Shown: positions 26,006-37,991 of the stretch, in pieces
How positions within the stretch are numbered: the first letter of the stretch is position 1
Layout of the letters: each line of letters opens with the position of its first letter
DNA from: Pelecanus crispus
Taxonomy: Eukaryota; Chordata; Aves; Pelecaniformes; Pelecanidae
Assembly: GCF_030463565.1 (NCBI RefSeq)
Contig: NC_134646.1
Location: forward strand, 60,405,710 to 60,469,709
Direction: 5' to 3'
DNA length: 64,000 nucleotides
Notes under the pieces: model-generated
The model's database searches: none
Told to the model about the DNA's origin: nothing
Seen by the model: only the letters and a program-made list of their open reading frames with translations
Made by a program: the position numbers and the translations under genes

Positions 26006-27858
26006 GCACAGCTAAGGACTGTTCTGTTGTATTCTGCTATGAATTATGAATTTGGTGCATAGGTGTTTGAGGGGAGTAAAAATGTTAATGAATTTGGGGT
26101 GAGGGGAGACTTAATTTTTTCTACTAATAAATATGTATATAATTTTTTTTTATTCCTATAGATCAGGAAAGGGGAAGCAGCCATCTGCAAGTTTTTTCCT
26201 TGCTCAGCATTATAATGTGTTGAATTAGTAGGCCACCACAGACGTTTGAAAAGGTCTGTTTGGCCCATGGCAAGGAGTTGTCCCATATTGCCCTGCAAAA
26301 AAAATGCAGGGGTTTTTGACTGAATGTTAATTTTACTGTTTACTATTCGCTTTTCATCTTAACAGCCAGAATTCTCCTTTTTTTTGTTGCAAGAGAGTGC
26401 AGTCTCATTGATTCAGTGAACTTTCTCTATTGAGGAGAGTTGAACAGGACACACTTTGTCAGCACTGATTTGGGAAATAATGGCGGTCTTTACCTGTTTT
26501 TTGTACTGTCAGACATGCAGCCTTGTAGGTGTCTGTATTTCAGAAGTAATCCACAGAGGCTGTAGCAATGTTATGTGATTGCATTTTAAGTCATTTTAAG
26601 CACAGGCTGCCACGGTCCCGTTCTTTCCACTTGCCCTCGCTAGCTACCAATACTAGTGCAACCACCATAAGCCACTTCGGGAGCCTAATCCGGCTGAAAA
26701 TACATCTTTATGTGGTGCTTTCGGCTGTGCTGGCTCCCAGACCAGCTCACCAAAGAATTGCATGCATGCCAATACGTATAAAAGGCTTATCTAATTCAGG
26801 AGTAAGCTGGTGTTCTGCTCAATCAGGGAACTGACGTATCTGAAGATTTGTGGCAATCTCCCAGTTTCAGTGCAGTGCTGTTTCATCTATGTCCTGATAT
26901 TTCTCTCTGTTTCCTGGATAGAACAAGCTTGTGCTTGTAGCTGCAGCCTGAGACAGTAAAAATCCTTAATGAATTAGGAAAAACACTCCCCAGAATTTGT
27001 TGCTTTTTTGGTCCTTCCAGCAAGGGAGAGAATGAAATCAAAGGAAATATATCTCTATAAATTGCATGGTTGACATGCAGTGTGTACTGGAAGACATCTG
27101 GGAACATGAAAGCTATTCAGATAGACTAAGAAAAAGGTAAAGCTGAAAATCAGCTGAAAGCTGTATTTTAGTACAAAATCTTACACTGAAGAAAGAAACA
27201 ATGGGGCTTGGTTTTGGACTAAAATATTTTACTTTGGTTATTTGGCAGGTTCAGTAGCATTTCAGTTAAGATTTTGGATTTGTGATTTGTTATTCCAAAC
27301 TGACCGTACCATGTACCATGCATTTCTTGTTTGCTTGGGGTTTTGATACTTCAAGAAAACTGATACACTAGTAAATAGCCTGCATTCCGGTAAAGACACT
27401 TCGGTTTTTAGGGACAGATTCAAAGTGATCAATGTTACGCAGCATGGATAAGTTTTGCTTCTATAGCAAACTGTTCATAAACTTGTTGCTTAATGATTGC
27501 TTCACAGAATCTAAGACAACATAGTTGCTAAATCTGACCTACTGGCTAGCTGTATTTAAAGGCAAAAGCAAACTTTTTCTTGCAGTGTTTGTTCTGTCTG
27601 TATCATGGGCCAAAAGAAGCTACTGTATGAACTGAGACTTCTTTGTGCCTTAAAATTTACGTGATCTTATTAATGGAGGCCAACCACTAATAATAAATTT
27701 GTGCTGCATGTATAGCACAACAGTTCATCTCTCTGACAACATGACTATGAATAACTTATAGATGTAGTTATCCTGAAATTTGTAGGGGTCATTAGCATTT
27801 TAATGAAAAAGATACAGCTGTTGTACTAAATCTTCACTTTTTTTTTCTTCTCCCTCAG
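20386..27858. other. Intronic non-coding DNA
   Basis: No gene is recognised. Items inside this stretch are a possible splice-bounded open segment at 20631-20737 and a GC-richer patch at about 22260-22920 that ends in a 28-base A tract. There are also long T runs at 23834-23854 and 25974-25997. The remaining short frames have no recognisable family. Confidence 0.55.
22921..22948. repeat. Poly-A tract, 28 bases
   Basis: An uninterrupted run of 28 A closes a segment that is GC-richer than its surroundings. Such a tail can mark the 3' end of a retroposed copy, but no AATAAA precedes it and I do not recognise the upstream sequence. It may simply be a grown homopolymer. Confidence 0.8.
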
Positions 27859-27968
27859 TTAAGCGTTTCGATCTGTACTTTGAAAGCAGCTGACAGCGTG
27901 CGGTAATGTGCTGACTGGCACTATGGGCAGGCGGTACCCGGGGGCTCACTATCGGCCAAGCAGCTCAT
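27859..27968 (+). other. APBB2: Candidate 5' untranslated exon of APBB2
   Basis: A long T/C tract ending TTCTCCCTCAG (27848-27858) precedes 110 bases that are clearly GC-richer than the flanks. A consensus donor, GTATGT, starts at 27969. The segment carries two ATG codons. The first (27906) is followed by one codon and then a stop. The second (27923) opens a frame that, if spliced to the exon at 37923, stops after 19 codons at 37934-37936. Neither leads into APBB2, so this would be leader sequence. A second strong donor at 28109 (GTAAGTAT) could extend the exon to 28108. Exon status is inferred from splice signals, composition and position. Confidence 0.55.
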
Positions 27969-30900
27969 GTATGTATGCAATTGGTCTAATTTATCTGTTG
28001 CTTTATTACTTTTGAAGGCTGCTAAGTTTATAAATTTTGAAATAGTATTTATAAAGGATGATGACATATTCTAGTCGATGCCAGCTCTCCTGTGTGTGTA
28101 CCCCAATGGTAAGTATATTGATTTATGTTTAAACTCCAGAGGTGATTTCTAGAACTTTAAAAAGCAGCTTGCGGTGTGACTTGACCAAGTCTACTGCAGT
28201 GTGCTGTGTTTTGTTTTCAAGGTCTCCATTTATTAGAAGGTTCAACAGTTTAGCTCCTATTATTCTTCACTCCCGTCCCAAGTTTTTAGTACAAGATACC
28301 TTCAAATTAACAAACTACTGGAGCTTATCCTAAAATGTCATTGTGCACTATAGCTTTAATTGCTTACAACTGCAACTAGCGTCTCCAGTTCAGATTATTT
28401 ATATGCTTGAGTTCAATACTATTCACGTTATTTTTAATTCTCAATTGTATCCTGTTGGATTATATTATCTCTTACTGAAGGTTGTCTTCTGTAAAAGTGC
28501 AAAGGCAACTCCTAAAATTTACCTCCTGCACCTTCCATTGACTAAGCAGACATCTCTCATGCTAGTGCAGATGGCAGCCGCCACACCACAGTGGTTCCAT
28601 AGTGCAGGCTGTGTGAAATGAGCTGACACGACCCTCCCTGGAGAGCTGTGTGGGGTAGCTCCCCAGCTCCAGCAGGCTGCAGCCGGTCCTCATGTACTTT
28701 CTGTTGATCACTCAGGCTGCTGAGGTGAACCTGTGCTAGGTTAACTTTTGTATTCGCTCTTCTTTCTGCTGGAGCAGAAGAACATGAGCCACGTGGCTTT
28801 TCTTGGCATCAAAACCAGCTTAAGAAGCTCTCGCTTCCATACCGTTCTTTCTGTTCCTTTAAAGACTTCTTTAAAAGCCTCGATCACTTCAGGCATCCAG
28901 CTCGACACATACTTGCATTGGCTGATGCAAGTAGTAAACTGCAGAGAGAGCTTGTGGCGGTGGCAGGACAGGGACTTCCTAGGGTGGCTTTGCCATCAGA
29001 TATGAGGTACTGCACAGTGAGGTCCTGTATTCAGAACTTGACTTTGTCGGATTTTCCCTAACCCCAAGGCTGAATCCTAGGAAGTAGGAAAGCATGTTTA
29101 CTCTCTGCTGCAGACTAGTCATAGGTGTCACGAAGATGTGTGTTAAAATGGTGCGTTAGAGCCAATTTAGATACTACTTTTCCAAAGAGTTTGTCTTGGG
29201 TATCAATGTCGGGATATTGTCTATACTAGAATGGGGGAAGTGAATGGTTGTTACAGTTTTGACAGCTCTCTGGTGGTCAAGTGCTGGAGTACAGAATTGG
29301 ACTGATCTGTTTGAATCGCCTGACATTAAATCTAGACACTAACCTTCAAACCTGGCCTCTTGGCTTACTGCAGAGTATGATATCCATGTCTCATGCCTAG
29401 GCTTGAAGCTTAGAGCTTTAAAATGATCTAGTGTAGGGGTAGGTGATCAAGTCTTTCCCATTCCTGCTTAGAGAGAACAAGTAATGGGCATTAAATTCTT
29501 ACCAGAAGAGCCTAGGATGTTTTTCCTGTTGCCTAGTTGAGCAGTCACAGACAGTGAAGAACTGGAATTGTTTGCTTGGAGAAATGCTGGGGTTCCCATC
29601 GTCTGCCAGGGCAGAAACTTGGGTCAGAACCAATTGGTGCCAGAGCTCCCTCTGTTTGAGGACAGAGATATCAAAATATCTACTTCATGATTTCTTTATG
29701 CTTTTGTTTAGCCAATTTTTCCCTTTCCTTAACCTGTCAGGTTTTCTAAGCCAGGAAACTTGCTGTAATTTTTGTTTTTGTTACTGTATGATTTGTGCAA
29801 CTTCCTGGTGCCTAACATAATAACTGCTTTGGGCATCCAACAATAATGGCATTGAAATTGCCCAGTCTTTGGGAAATGCGGATCATAATGAAATCTCTGA
29901 TAGCAGATTAGATCTCAATGAAAGTGCTGGTAAAATGCATCATTTTGCTTTTGTTTTCTTTGCATAAATAATGAGTAATTGCACTATCTCCACTATTGTA
30001 TTTCACATTCACAGTTGTTGCAATCTTTATGTTGTACCATTAAGGACTTGGTGCAGCCTTAAACCTTAGTCGCTGACTTTTATCTTCTGTCTGTGCATAT
30101 GTATATACCTAAATAAAGTCTGTGAGGGGTAGAATTAGGTCTGTGTGGAGTATGGCAGTTGTATTCCTTCTCTGGTGGTGAGATAATATTTCATTCATTT
30201 ATGATATTGACTGTTTTGTTGAATGATTTTTTAAATTTAATGAATATAATACTGCGTAGTCTTAGGAGAATAGCAAAAGGTTTTATATTCAAGGAAACAC
30301 ATAACAATTGAAACAGAAAACAGTTTATTTGAAGCCCAGTGCTAGGAAATATATTTGAAATACAGGTGCTGAAGATAGAAAAAATAGCAAGGTGTTTAAA
30401 ATGTAAGATTAAAAACTATGAATTTTAACAGGTGCGTGCTAGTTTAGACTTTTAAAAAGTGTAATTAAAGAGCAGTCATCTCCGTTGACTGACAATAAGC
30501 AAAGCAGTATTGGGTGTATCCCTGGCTCTGTCTAGCACTGCTTGTCCTGACTTAACACTCCCTTGTGTGCTGTTTTGTTGGCTTTTATTTTTTCTTTTCT
30601 GTGCTTTTTCTGTGAAAAATATGGACTGAGGATGTACAGTCTCCAGCTATTGAGAAGCTAGGTTTTGTAAACAGACTTCTTTCATTAATTGCTCCTGAGC
30701 TTCGTTTATGTTTTTCTAATATTTACTCATAAACCGCACTTTTCTGCATTGGCTGTAGTGGCTCTCCTGAAGACACGGTACTGTTTGTGTTGTTGGGTAG
30801 CCTCAAACTTTCTTTCATGCTGTGGCTAAAAAATTTTTGTTCTGTGCACAGAGTAAAAGGGTTTTGTATGTCTGGAAGAAATTTTCTAATGGGTTGACCA

Positions 30901-31049
30901 TGCATATCCTGTCCCCAGCATAATAATTCATTTATTTTAGTTAGTTGTAGTGTTTTGCATGATATTGAAATCTGAGCAAAGTGTTTTGGCAAAAATGAAA
31001 TTGGTTCCAGTGCCATTCTGCTGGTATTAAATGCTCAGGAAGGGTTTAA

Positions 31050-31078
31050 ACAACAACAACAACAATAATAATAATAAC
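31050..31078. repeat. CAA/TAA trinucleotide microsatellite
   Basis: Five or so CAA units run directly into four AAT units, followed by imperfect GATGATG. A 15-base A run follows at about 31109-31123. It is a simple compound microsatellite with no coding frame. Confidence 0.85.
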
Positions 31079-34000
31079 GATGATGCACAATTTTGTGAGA
31101 GTGCTTTAAAAAAAAAAAAAAAAGCCCTATTTTTTCAGAAGACATCGGAAGTGACAAAATGCAGGAATTTGTGGGTGGTAGTTTTCGGCACTTGTTGACC
31201 TTTGGACTGTGCCAGGGCGGAGGCGCAGTCCTGCGGTGGCACGTCAGCGTTCACCGGGAGGAAGGGACCCGCTTGCGGCTGGAACTCCGCGACCAGCCCT
31301 CGCTGCCCACAGAAGACAGCACCCCATCTCCCACCCTTAAGTCACCGTCTTGATTTGTGGCAGGCAGAGGTGGACTTTTATTTCTTTTTGAACTATTAGG
31401 GATCTCTTATTTAAAACTGACTCGGACTAGGGTGCATATGGAATGATTTATTGATATAATTCTGCTAATGTAGTTATTAGAGCTGACTGGAGTTTTCTTT
31501 TGGAAACTTCTGACGGAGAGTGTGTCCCCCCCCACGAACCTTTTTGGGGAAATACCACTGTGATGAAATGTTCATAAATCAAGGATGAGGATGAAAGGAA
31601 ATATCCCTCACGGGAAGGCACTCTCGTGCACTCTCGAGGGGAGAGGTTTGAGTCTCAGTTCTTCCTGATCATCTCCCATGCTAGAGCTGCTCTAATAAAT
31701 AATTCAATATACTTAAGGGCAGAGAGAGCGGGGTTGATTTTTATAAAGTTGGGGTTTGATTTCCCTCCAGGAACACTCAAATTCCTGCTTTGCCTGTGTC
31801 TCTTCAGCTTTCCAAGGAGTGCCCACCTGCGTCCTTCTTTGCACTGGGGCAGTCCCCTGCTGCTGGTCTTGCAAGGGGGCTGTTCCTTAGTGAAACTGCT
31901 AGAAAGTCTTAGCTTTTGCAGTGAAATAAGGAAACAAATGCAAGAATGGTGACATTTTAAATAACAGCAAACCCCTGAAAAAGCCCCAAACTTCCAGTCT
32001 TGCAGCCAGTGCCGGTAATTATATTGCTACTGTTAGCCCAAGATGAGTTGGTGTGAAAATGTACTGTGGAGTGGCTCTGTGGGCTTGGCTTGGAGCCACT
32101 CCCACAGTGACAGAAAACTCACCCAAAGAGGCACCCGGACACACAAGGAGTGCATCCACTGTACAACTCTTGGTAGAAGCATCCCAGTAAAATTCTCTGT
32201 CTGCAAAATCCTGCCCTATATCTCCTGACCTTTCCTTTCCAGAGAAAGATACCTTGGTGCAAATGAGACTCAAGCTTTAGCACTACTCAGGTTGTGCTCG
32301 GGGGTACAGTTTTCTGTAAAGTTGCTGAAAAACTCCACGTAAAGATTGCTTATCTGAGGAAAAGGTGGGAATACAGACGATTCATGGAGTAAAATTTACA
32401 AAAACACCCAATGGCACATAGATTGCTCTCCCCGTTAAAGCCTCTCTTGTTTAGCTTTCTGCCTTTCCTAGGAAGCTGTGTGGAGACTTGCACAACAACT
32501 TAATTGAGTGTGTGATCTTGGGTGATCGTGGTGAAGCCTCAAAACACATGCTGGTTTCCAGGATAGGAGCTGCCTTGGAGCCTGCAGATAAAAAGCTTTC
32601 TTTAAGAACTGTGTATTACTCTGAATGTGTATCATCACTTGTGGTTTTATTTCTTAACATAGTTAAATAGTGCCCTACCCCAGGACCCTGACAGGTCCAT
32701 TTCTTCTTCATGGTGAAACCAGAGGTAGAGTGCTCTGAAGGTGAAGGTTTCCTGGTAACTCTGCTTGGGGTTGTTCATGTTCATGGAGAACCACCACGGT
32801 ACCGGATTTGCATCGCATGTTTGTCCCCGTTCACAGGAACACCAGTTCTTTTGGTGTTAAAGTGCCTTGTGAAGATCTGTGAGTTTGTAGATGAGAAAAA
32901 GGAGTAGAGGATTTTGGTTCACACATCAAGAACTCAAGATTTCCTGTTGAAATTCAGGCCAGTAATACTACTTGGTTGTTCTTTTCCACTTGTTCAATGT
33001 CTTCTACAGCCAAGTTTGCTTCTTGTTGAAACTGAGCCCACTTTTAGCCACACTTTAGTGTAATATAAATGCCACTAAGTGCAGTTGGTTTTTGTTATGT
33101 TCTCTTTCCACTTCATTATGGATTGATCTGTTTAGTTTATGGGGACCGTAAAGCAAATATGATACTTTGATTTTATTTATGAACATGTGGGTTTGTTTTA
33201 TTTATGAGCATTATGGGTAGAAGCTTCTCAGTGTTAGTACAACAGCATTCTCGAGGAGCTCTACTTGCTACAGCAGGCCAAGATTGAAGTTATTCTTGTA
33301 TTCTAGTACCATAATTACATTGGAAGAGTTACTGTAGGGTATGGTCATTTTAGTTATCTCTCAGGGTTCTGTCAGCTTAAGCAGTACTGCAACAGTTGTT
33401 TTATAAACTGTCTATATGTTTTGAAGTATTTCTGATTTGTCCCATTAAAATTTGGTTGAAGACAATATGCGGCTTTGCTGGCAACTTTCAGCCTTGCTGA
33501 GATGTAGCTCTTTGTGTAATAAGCCTTATTTTAGTTCAGCTTTTAATGGAAAAAAAGGCTAGAACTGTGGAGACCTTTTCTGGTTTGATGCATCATGTGC
33601 ACTGAAATACATCCTGTTCCATTACTGGGAGCAAGGGGTATGTGGGTAGGACATGTGAGTCCAACTTTGAGACAGTTTTAGCAGATGTAGTTGAAAGTGC
33701 ACATATAATAGCCTTACCTAGGTGAGATACAGCATGTTTTTAATGTATGTGGAACAGAAGCAATCTTGTCAGTGTGCAAAATCTTAATTTCCTCTCCTTG
33801 AGAGCCCTGATAGTCTCATTTTGCAAAACCTGGCGATCAATCTAATGCTCTGTTCTGTTACTAAGACTTGGACTTTTTTATTTTTGCTCACAGGTCTCAA
33901 CTTACTGTTAGCAATTTGAAATTATTTGCAAACACTTACAAAATAATGAAATTAGAGGTTTTCATTCTTTACATTGAGACTTTTGATATACACATTTTTA

Positions 34001-36493
34001 TTCTTTATTTCTTTATTTCTTTTCATGTAGACTTGTAGAGAGTCTACTGAAAGATTATTTCCCTTTTATTTAATTTTCAGATTTTCATCTCTAAAGCTCA
34101 ATTTGACACTAAGTAGAACCTTATAGTAACAAGAAAACAATTTTGGTGTACCGTGCTTTTTCAAATGCATTTTAAGATATCAGCTATGAGACTCTGATAA
34201 GAGGGGGCTCAAAACTATTGCTACCTGTCTGGGTAATTTGAGGGTAAAAACATTTCTGGATAACCTTGATAAAAACTTAATATGTAACTAGCCATAAATT
34301 TATTATATGTCATTCAGAGGGCAGACGAAGTTGTAGCAGGTGAAATGATGATGCCAGGCCAGCAGAAGTTTCATTGTTAAAATATATTCGTGTAAAAAGA
34401 GAAGCTGAAAAGTCTGTATATATGTGCACGCAGTTAGTTGTTCTCGGGGAAGCGGATCATGCTCAGTAGCATGCAGTGTTGTTTCTAGGCTTTGCGGGAA
34501 CAGCCAAGTGTTTGCAAGCTGCAGATAGGGCCACAGACAAGATGTGTGGGAGGTGGTTAATGTTAATCATCTAATCGATTTTTTTGTTTTGTTTTGTTTT
34601 TTCCCTCCTTCCCCCCCTGTCCAGCACAGATGCTGTGCTGGAACTTAACTCATCCATTGCATCTGACAGGGGCTCGGTTAAAATTTTTGCTCCTTCTGTT
34701 AACAGTGCTGTGACCTATGCTTGATCTCTTGCCCACTTTTGCTGCATGTCTCCTGATCAAAGAGCTTGGTGTTGGGCTAGTGCCATTACGAACAGCTCAA
34801 AAGCTGGTGCTGGACCCTGTGGGGTTCTTTAACCCTGTTCAGGAATCGATCATCTTTTGAATGGTTCTGCTTCCTGATTTAGGAGCTGTCGAATGATCTA
34901 AGTTAAATTTATGTGGGGCTGAAAAATCCCTGGTCTGAACTCAGTCTAATCAGTCTAAGTCATTTTATGTGCCAAATCTGTGACCATCAATTCCTTTCTA
35001 TTATCCCATTAAGCATATGGGTAGGCTGCCTGTCCTGCAAAGCATTTTGGTTGCCTTTTTTTCCCTGAGACAGCTTATCCTCTACCTTTCTTTTTCATAT
35101 GGCATCATGCTTTGGTTTTAGTAAGTCTCATCAGGTTTGATTACGCATTGTTTACCTTCAGACTTGGAAAGAGTTATTTCTGGATGGCTCTTGAGATTGA
35201 AGTTGCAGGATGTGGAAGACCAAGTCCTTTTGCTTTATTAGTCATCTCAGTTGCAGCAATTTAAGTTACAATTTCAGAATTTGTGCCTGTGTATAATGGA
35301 GAATGAAGTTTATTCTTGTGCCCTATATTAGCATGTGCATTTAAAGTGGAATTGTTTGTAATTAACAAATAAGACTGAGGTGTGATCTTGATTATAGAGA
35401 CCGAGTAATTTATACATAGATTTTTTTAAAAAAAAAGAACGTTAAGTCTCAGGAGTTTACTTGTTTAATTTACACAACAGGATTAGAAAAAATGACTGAG
35501 GTTTACTTAGCAAATGCGCTGTGAATGTATAGATCCCATGACAGGAGGTCTTATTATCTGTGCTTGCAAGTAGCTGATAGATAAAACACGTTCCATCTTC
35601 TTGCCTTGACAACACTGTTTTTGCCTGCCAGACTGTTCCATTCTGCACAGGAGGGGGAAATCTAATTAAAGGGAGAAAACTGAATTTGGGAAAGAGTACG
35701 CCCGCTTGCCTTACTAAATGCAGAATTAGTCATGATTGCATGTCATGGTTATACCTTATGTAAATGAAAGAATTGCTCTTTGTTTCTCCAAGTGATCGCT
35801 TGATTTAAGAATACTCAAGTAGCGTAAGATGACCCAGGTCGTCTGCAACATAGAGTTTCAGTCAGATAGTCAAATATATGCTGATTATTTAGATGTATCT
35901 ATCTTAATAAAATTGTAAGTAAAGGAGCAATGGGTTTAGCCTGTTTCTCTTTTCATTATTATTTTTATTGTTTTTCCTTTGTAGCTGTTAGAATCTGATT
36001 CTGAGAGGCATCTTGTCTCCGAATTTTTGCTGGATGAGGACTTTGGCTGTGTAGCAAGGGGGAGGGAAAGAATGGCAAATGGGAAGGCACACTCCACTTG
36101 AGTGCCAGAACTCATTGCAGGATCTGAAGGGTTTTTTTACCTTAATAACATTATTTAAAGACAGATCAGCATTATGGATTTCCATTAATAAGAGCATCAC
36201 TAGAACAGAGACAGCACTGCTGCTAGGCTGTTGCAGTAGGTTGGCAGCATGATTAACTCTAAAAGGAAAAATGTAATTATTGTGGCAGCAGGGGCTGGCA
36301 GGGTGTCTCTTGGGGAAGGAGGAGCCAGGACAGAAAGCTAGTTACCAGATGGTGATTTCAGTAGGACTAGGTGAAGCAGAAACAGCTGGAAATGGGAGAA
36401 GCTGCACTTAGCAAGCAGGCTGAAGTGGTGATTTTTTTCTGATGTGAGGACAGAGCCAGGGTGGAGTGGGGAGGGCAGCAGCCCTGCTTGGGC

Positions 36494-36540
36494 AGGGTGG
36501 TTGGACTAGACGATCTCAAGAGGTCCTTCCCACCCTCAGC
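36494..36540 (+). mobile_element. CR1 3'-tail fragment, plus strand
   Basis: The stretch containing GGTTGGACTAGACGATCTC followed by AAGAGGTCCTTCCCACCCT matches the end of the CR1 3' untranslated region. The family form runs GGTTGGACT, GATGATCT, AGGTCCCTTCCAACC. Only this core is recognisable and the flanks have decayed. It is an old, very short copy. Confidence 0.7.
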
Positions 36541-37922
36541 AACCTTGAGGTTTGCGTGGCATAGTCTGCAGATGGGTTTGAGAGCACACGTGCAAGCTGC
36601 TTGCAGCCCTGCTCCTTTCCTGCCCTTGTGTTCACAAAACTGCTCTGCCCACCATCAGCATTTGCTTTCCTGGCGTTGCTCAGCTTTCTCTCTCCAGCTT
36701 CCAAGCTCAGTCCAGCGGAGATGTCATTGCTGAAGGGAGCAGCAAGAAGAAAACCACTGGCTGTAGGGACATCATTGGTTGCTCTGATCTATCATAGCAC
36801 TTCATTCAAGTGTTTTCCTTCCTTCTTCCTTCTGAAAGTGTTTAATGCCCCCTGGAATTTGTGTAGATGAGTAGGCAAGGAGCACGACACTAAGAAAGCT
36901 TCTAGTCTTGATTCTGATTTCAGCTACATTAATGTAAATCTAGACTTTAATAGGTTGCTTTCAGCTGACATCTGTTTAACTATTACCATTTAGCTGGTCC
37001 TAGCTGAAGAATTAATGCAGATGTGAGAAGGTAGTGTGTTAGGATACTTAATTAAGAATTAATGTTTTAACATTGGAATTCACCCTCTGAAGCAGAGGGA
37101 GTTAGCTAGTGCTGAGTTGCAATCATTGTATAATGGAGGCATTCTCTCCACCTGCTTAGGCTTTAACTAGAGCTGAAGCGTACAGGACCTGAGGCTGTAG
37201 CCCCATGGCATGAGTTTGTCATTAAACGTTTTGTACTCAACAGATATCCTTGCAGAAAGGAAATCTGCTTTATGAAAAGGTTTGTATTATTTCTTTCCTG
37301 TGTTTCCTAGATGCAATGGCAGAAATAGTTGTAAGTGCATAGAAATGCCTTGGCTCCTAGTGTATGTGTCATTCACATCCAAAACAGAGACTTTAAGGCA
37401 AAAATGGTTTACTTAGGAGAAGATGGCCAGGAAAGGGTCCTGTACAGAAGCTTGCTGCCTACCCTGCAGACTGTGCTTCTTAGTTTCATGTGCTGGATCT
37501 CATCATGCAAATTCTTATGTGAACGTGCCTTACTGCTGTGTTTATATTTACCAACGCTGCTGTAGTTTCCTGAGTAAGCTGTAGCTGGGTAATTGGGGGA
37601 AAAACCCCAGATTTTCTAATGTCAAGAAGTTTTTGCTACAGTATGTTGATTAAAACGGGAGAATATTGTTGAACTTGTGCTTCTAGTAAAGCATACATTA
37701 AGAAAAATGTCAGTTATTTTTAACTACTCATTTTCATTGCTGTAGACTAGCCTCTCCCATACTTTAATGACTGTCAGATATCATTGAAAGCTCAAAAGAT
37801 CCTCGCTGTTATGTTCCAGGGTTTGTTTAGAATGCTTAACGTCTCTCAGGAGCTTCTGAAATGTGGTATTTTTATTTTGTGTTTTCCTTTGGTTTTAATT
37901 CTTAAATGATCCCTCTTTTCAG

Positions 37923-37972
37923 ATTTCAAATTATAATCTATTTCCTGATGCATTGCTGACGCCCCGTGAGCC
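37923..37972 (+). other. APBB2: APBB2 5' untranslated part of the start-codon exon
   Basis: The acceptor is ATCCCTCTTTTCAG, ending at 37922. Fifty bases of leader precede the start codon. A minimal upstream ORF (ATG at 37948, two codons, stop at 37957-37959) lies 13 bases before the main ATG. The exon as a whole is 69 bases, 37923-37991. Confidence 0.8.
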
Positions 37973-37991
37973 ATGTCAGAAGTACTTCCAG
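37973..37991 (+). CDS. APBB2: APBB2 first coding exon (start codon, residues 1-6 plus one base)
   Basis: APBB2 (FE65L1) is a cytosolic/nuclear adaptor with a WW domain and two PTB domains; its C-terminal PTB binds the cytoplasmic tail of APP family proteins. This exon encodes MSEVLP and the first base of codon 7. Splicing at the donor (GTCAGA, from 37992) to the acceptor before 42201 completes codon 7 as valine, giving MSEVLPV-DSGVDALAVF. That matches the N-terminus I recall for vertebrate APBB2, MSEVLPADSGVD in human. The exon is far too short to stand out by length; the protein match and the exact phase fit are what identify it. The start context is GAGCCATGT, with G at -3. The family match is from memory; the splice sites are visible. 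Confidence 0.92.

Larger units (their letters stand above)
27969..37922. other. Intronic non-coding DNA
   Basis: This is AT-rich sequence between the candidate leader exon and the start-codon exon. A CAA/TAA microsatellite lies at 31050-31078, a CpG-rich patch at about 31210-31340, and a small CR1 tail fragment at 36494-36540. I see no other exon or transposon. Confidence 0.6.
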
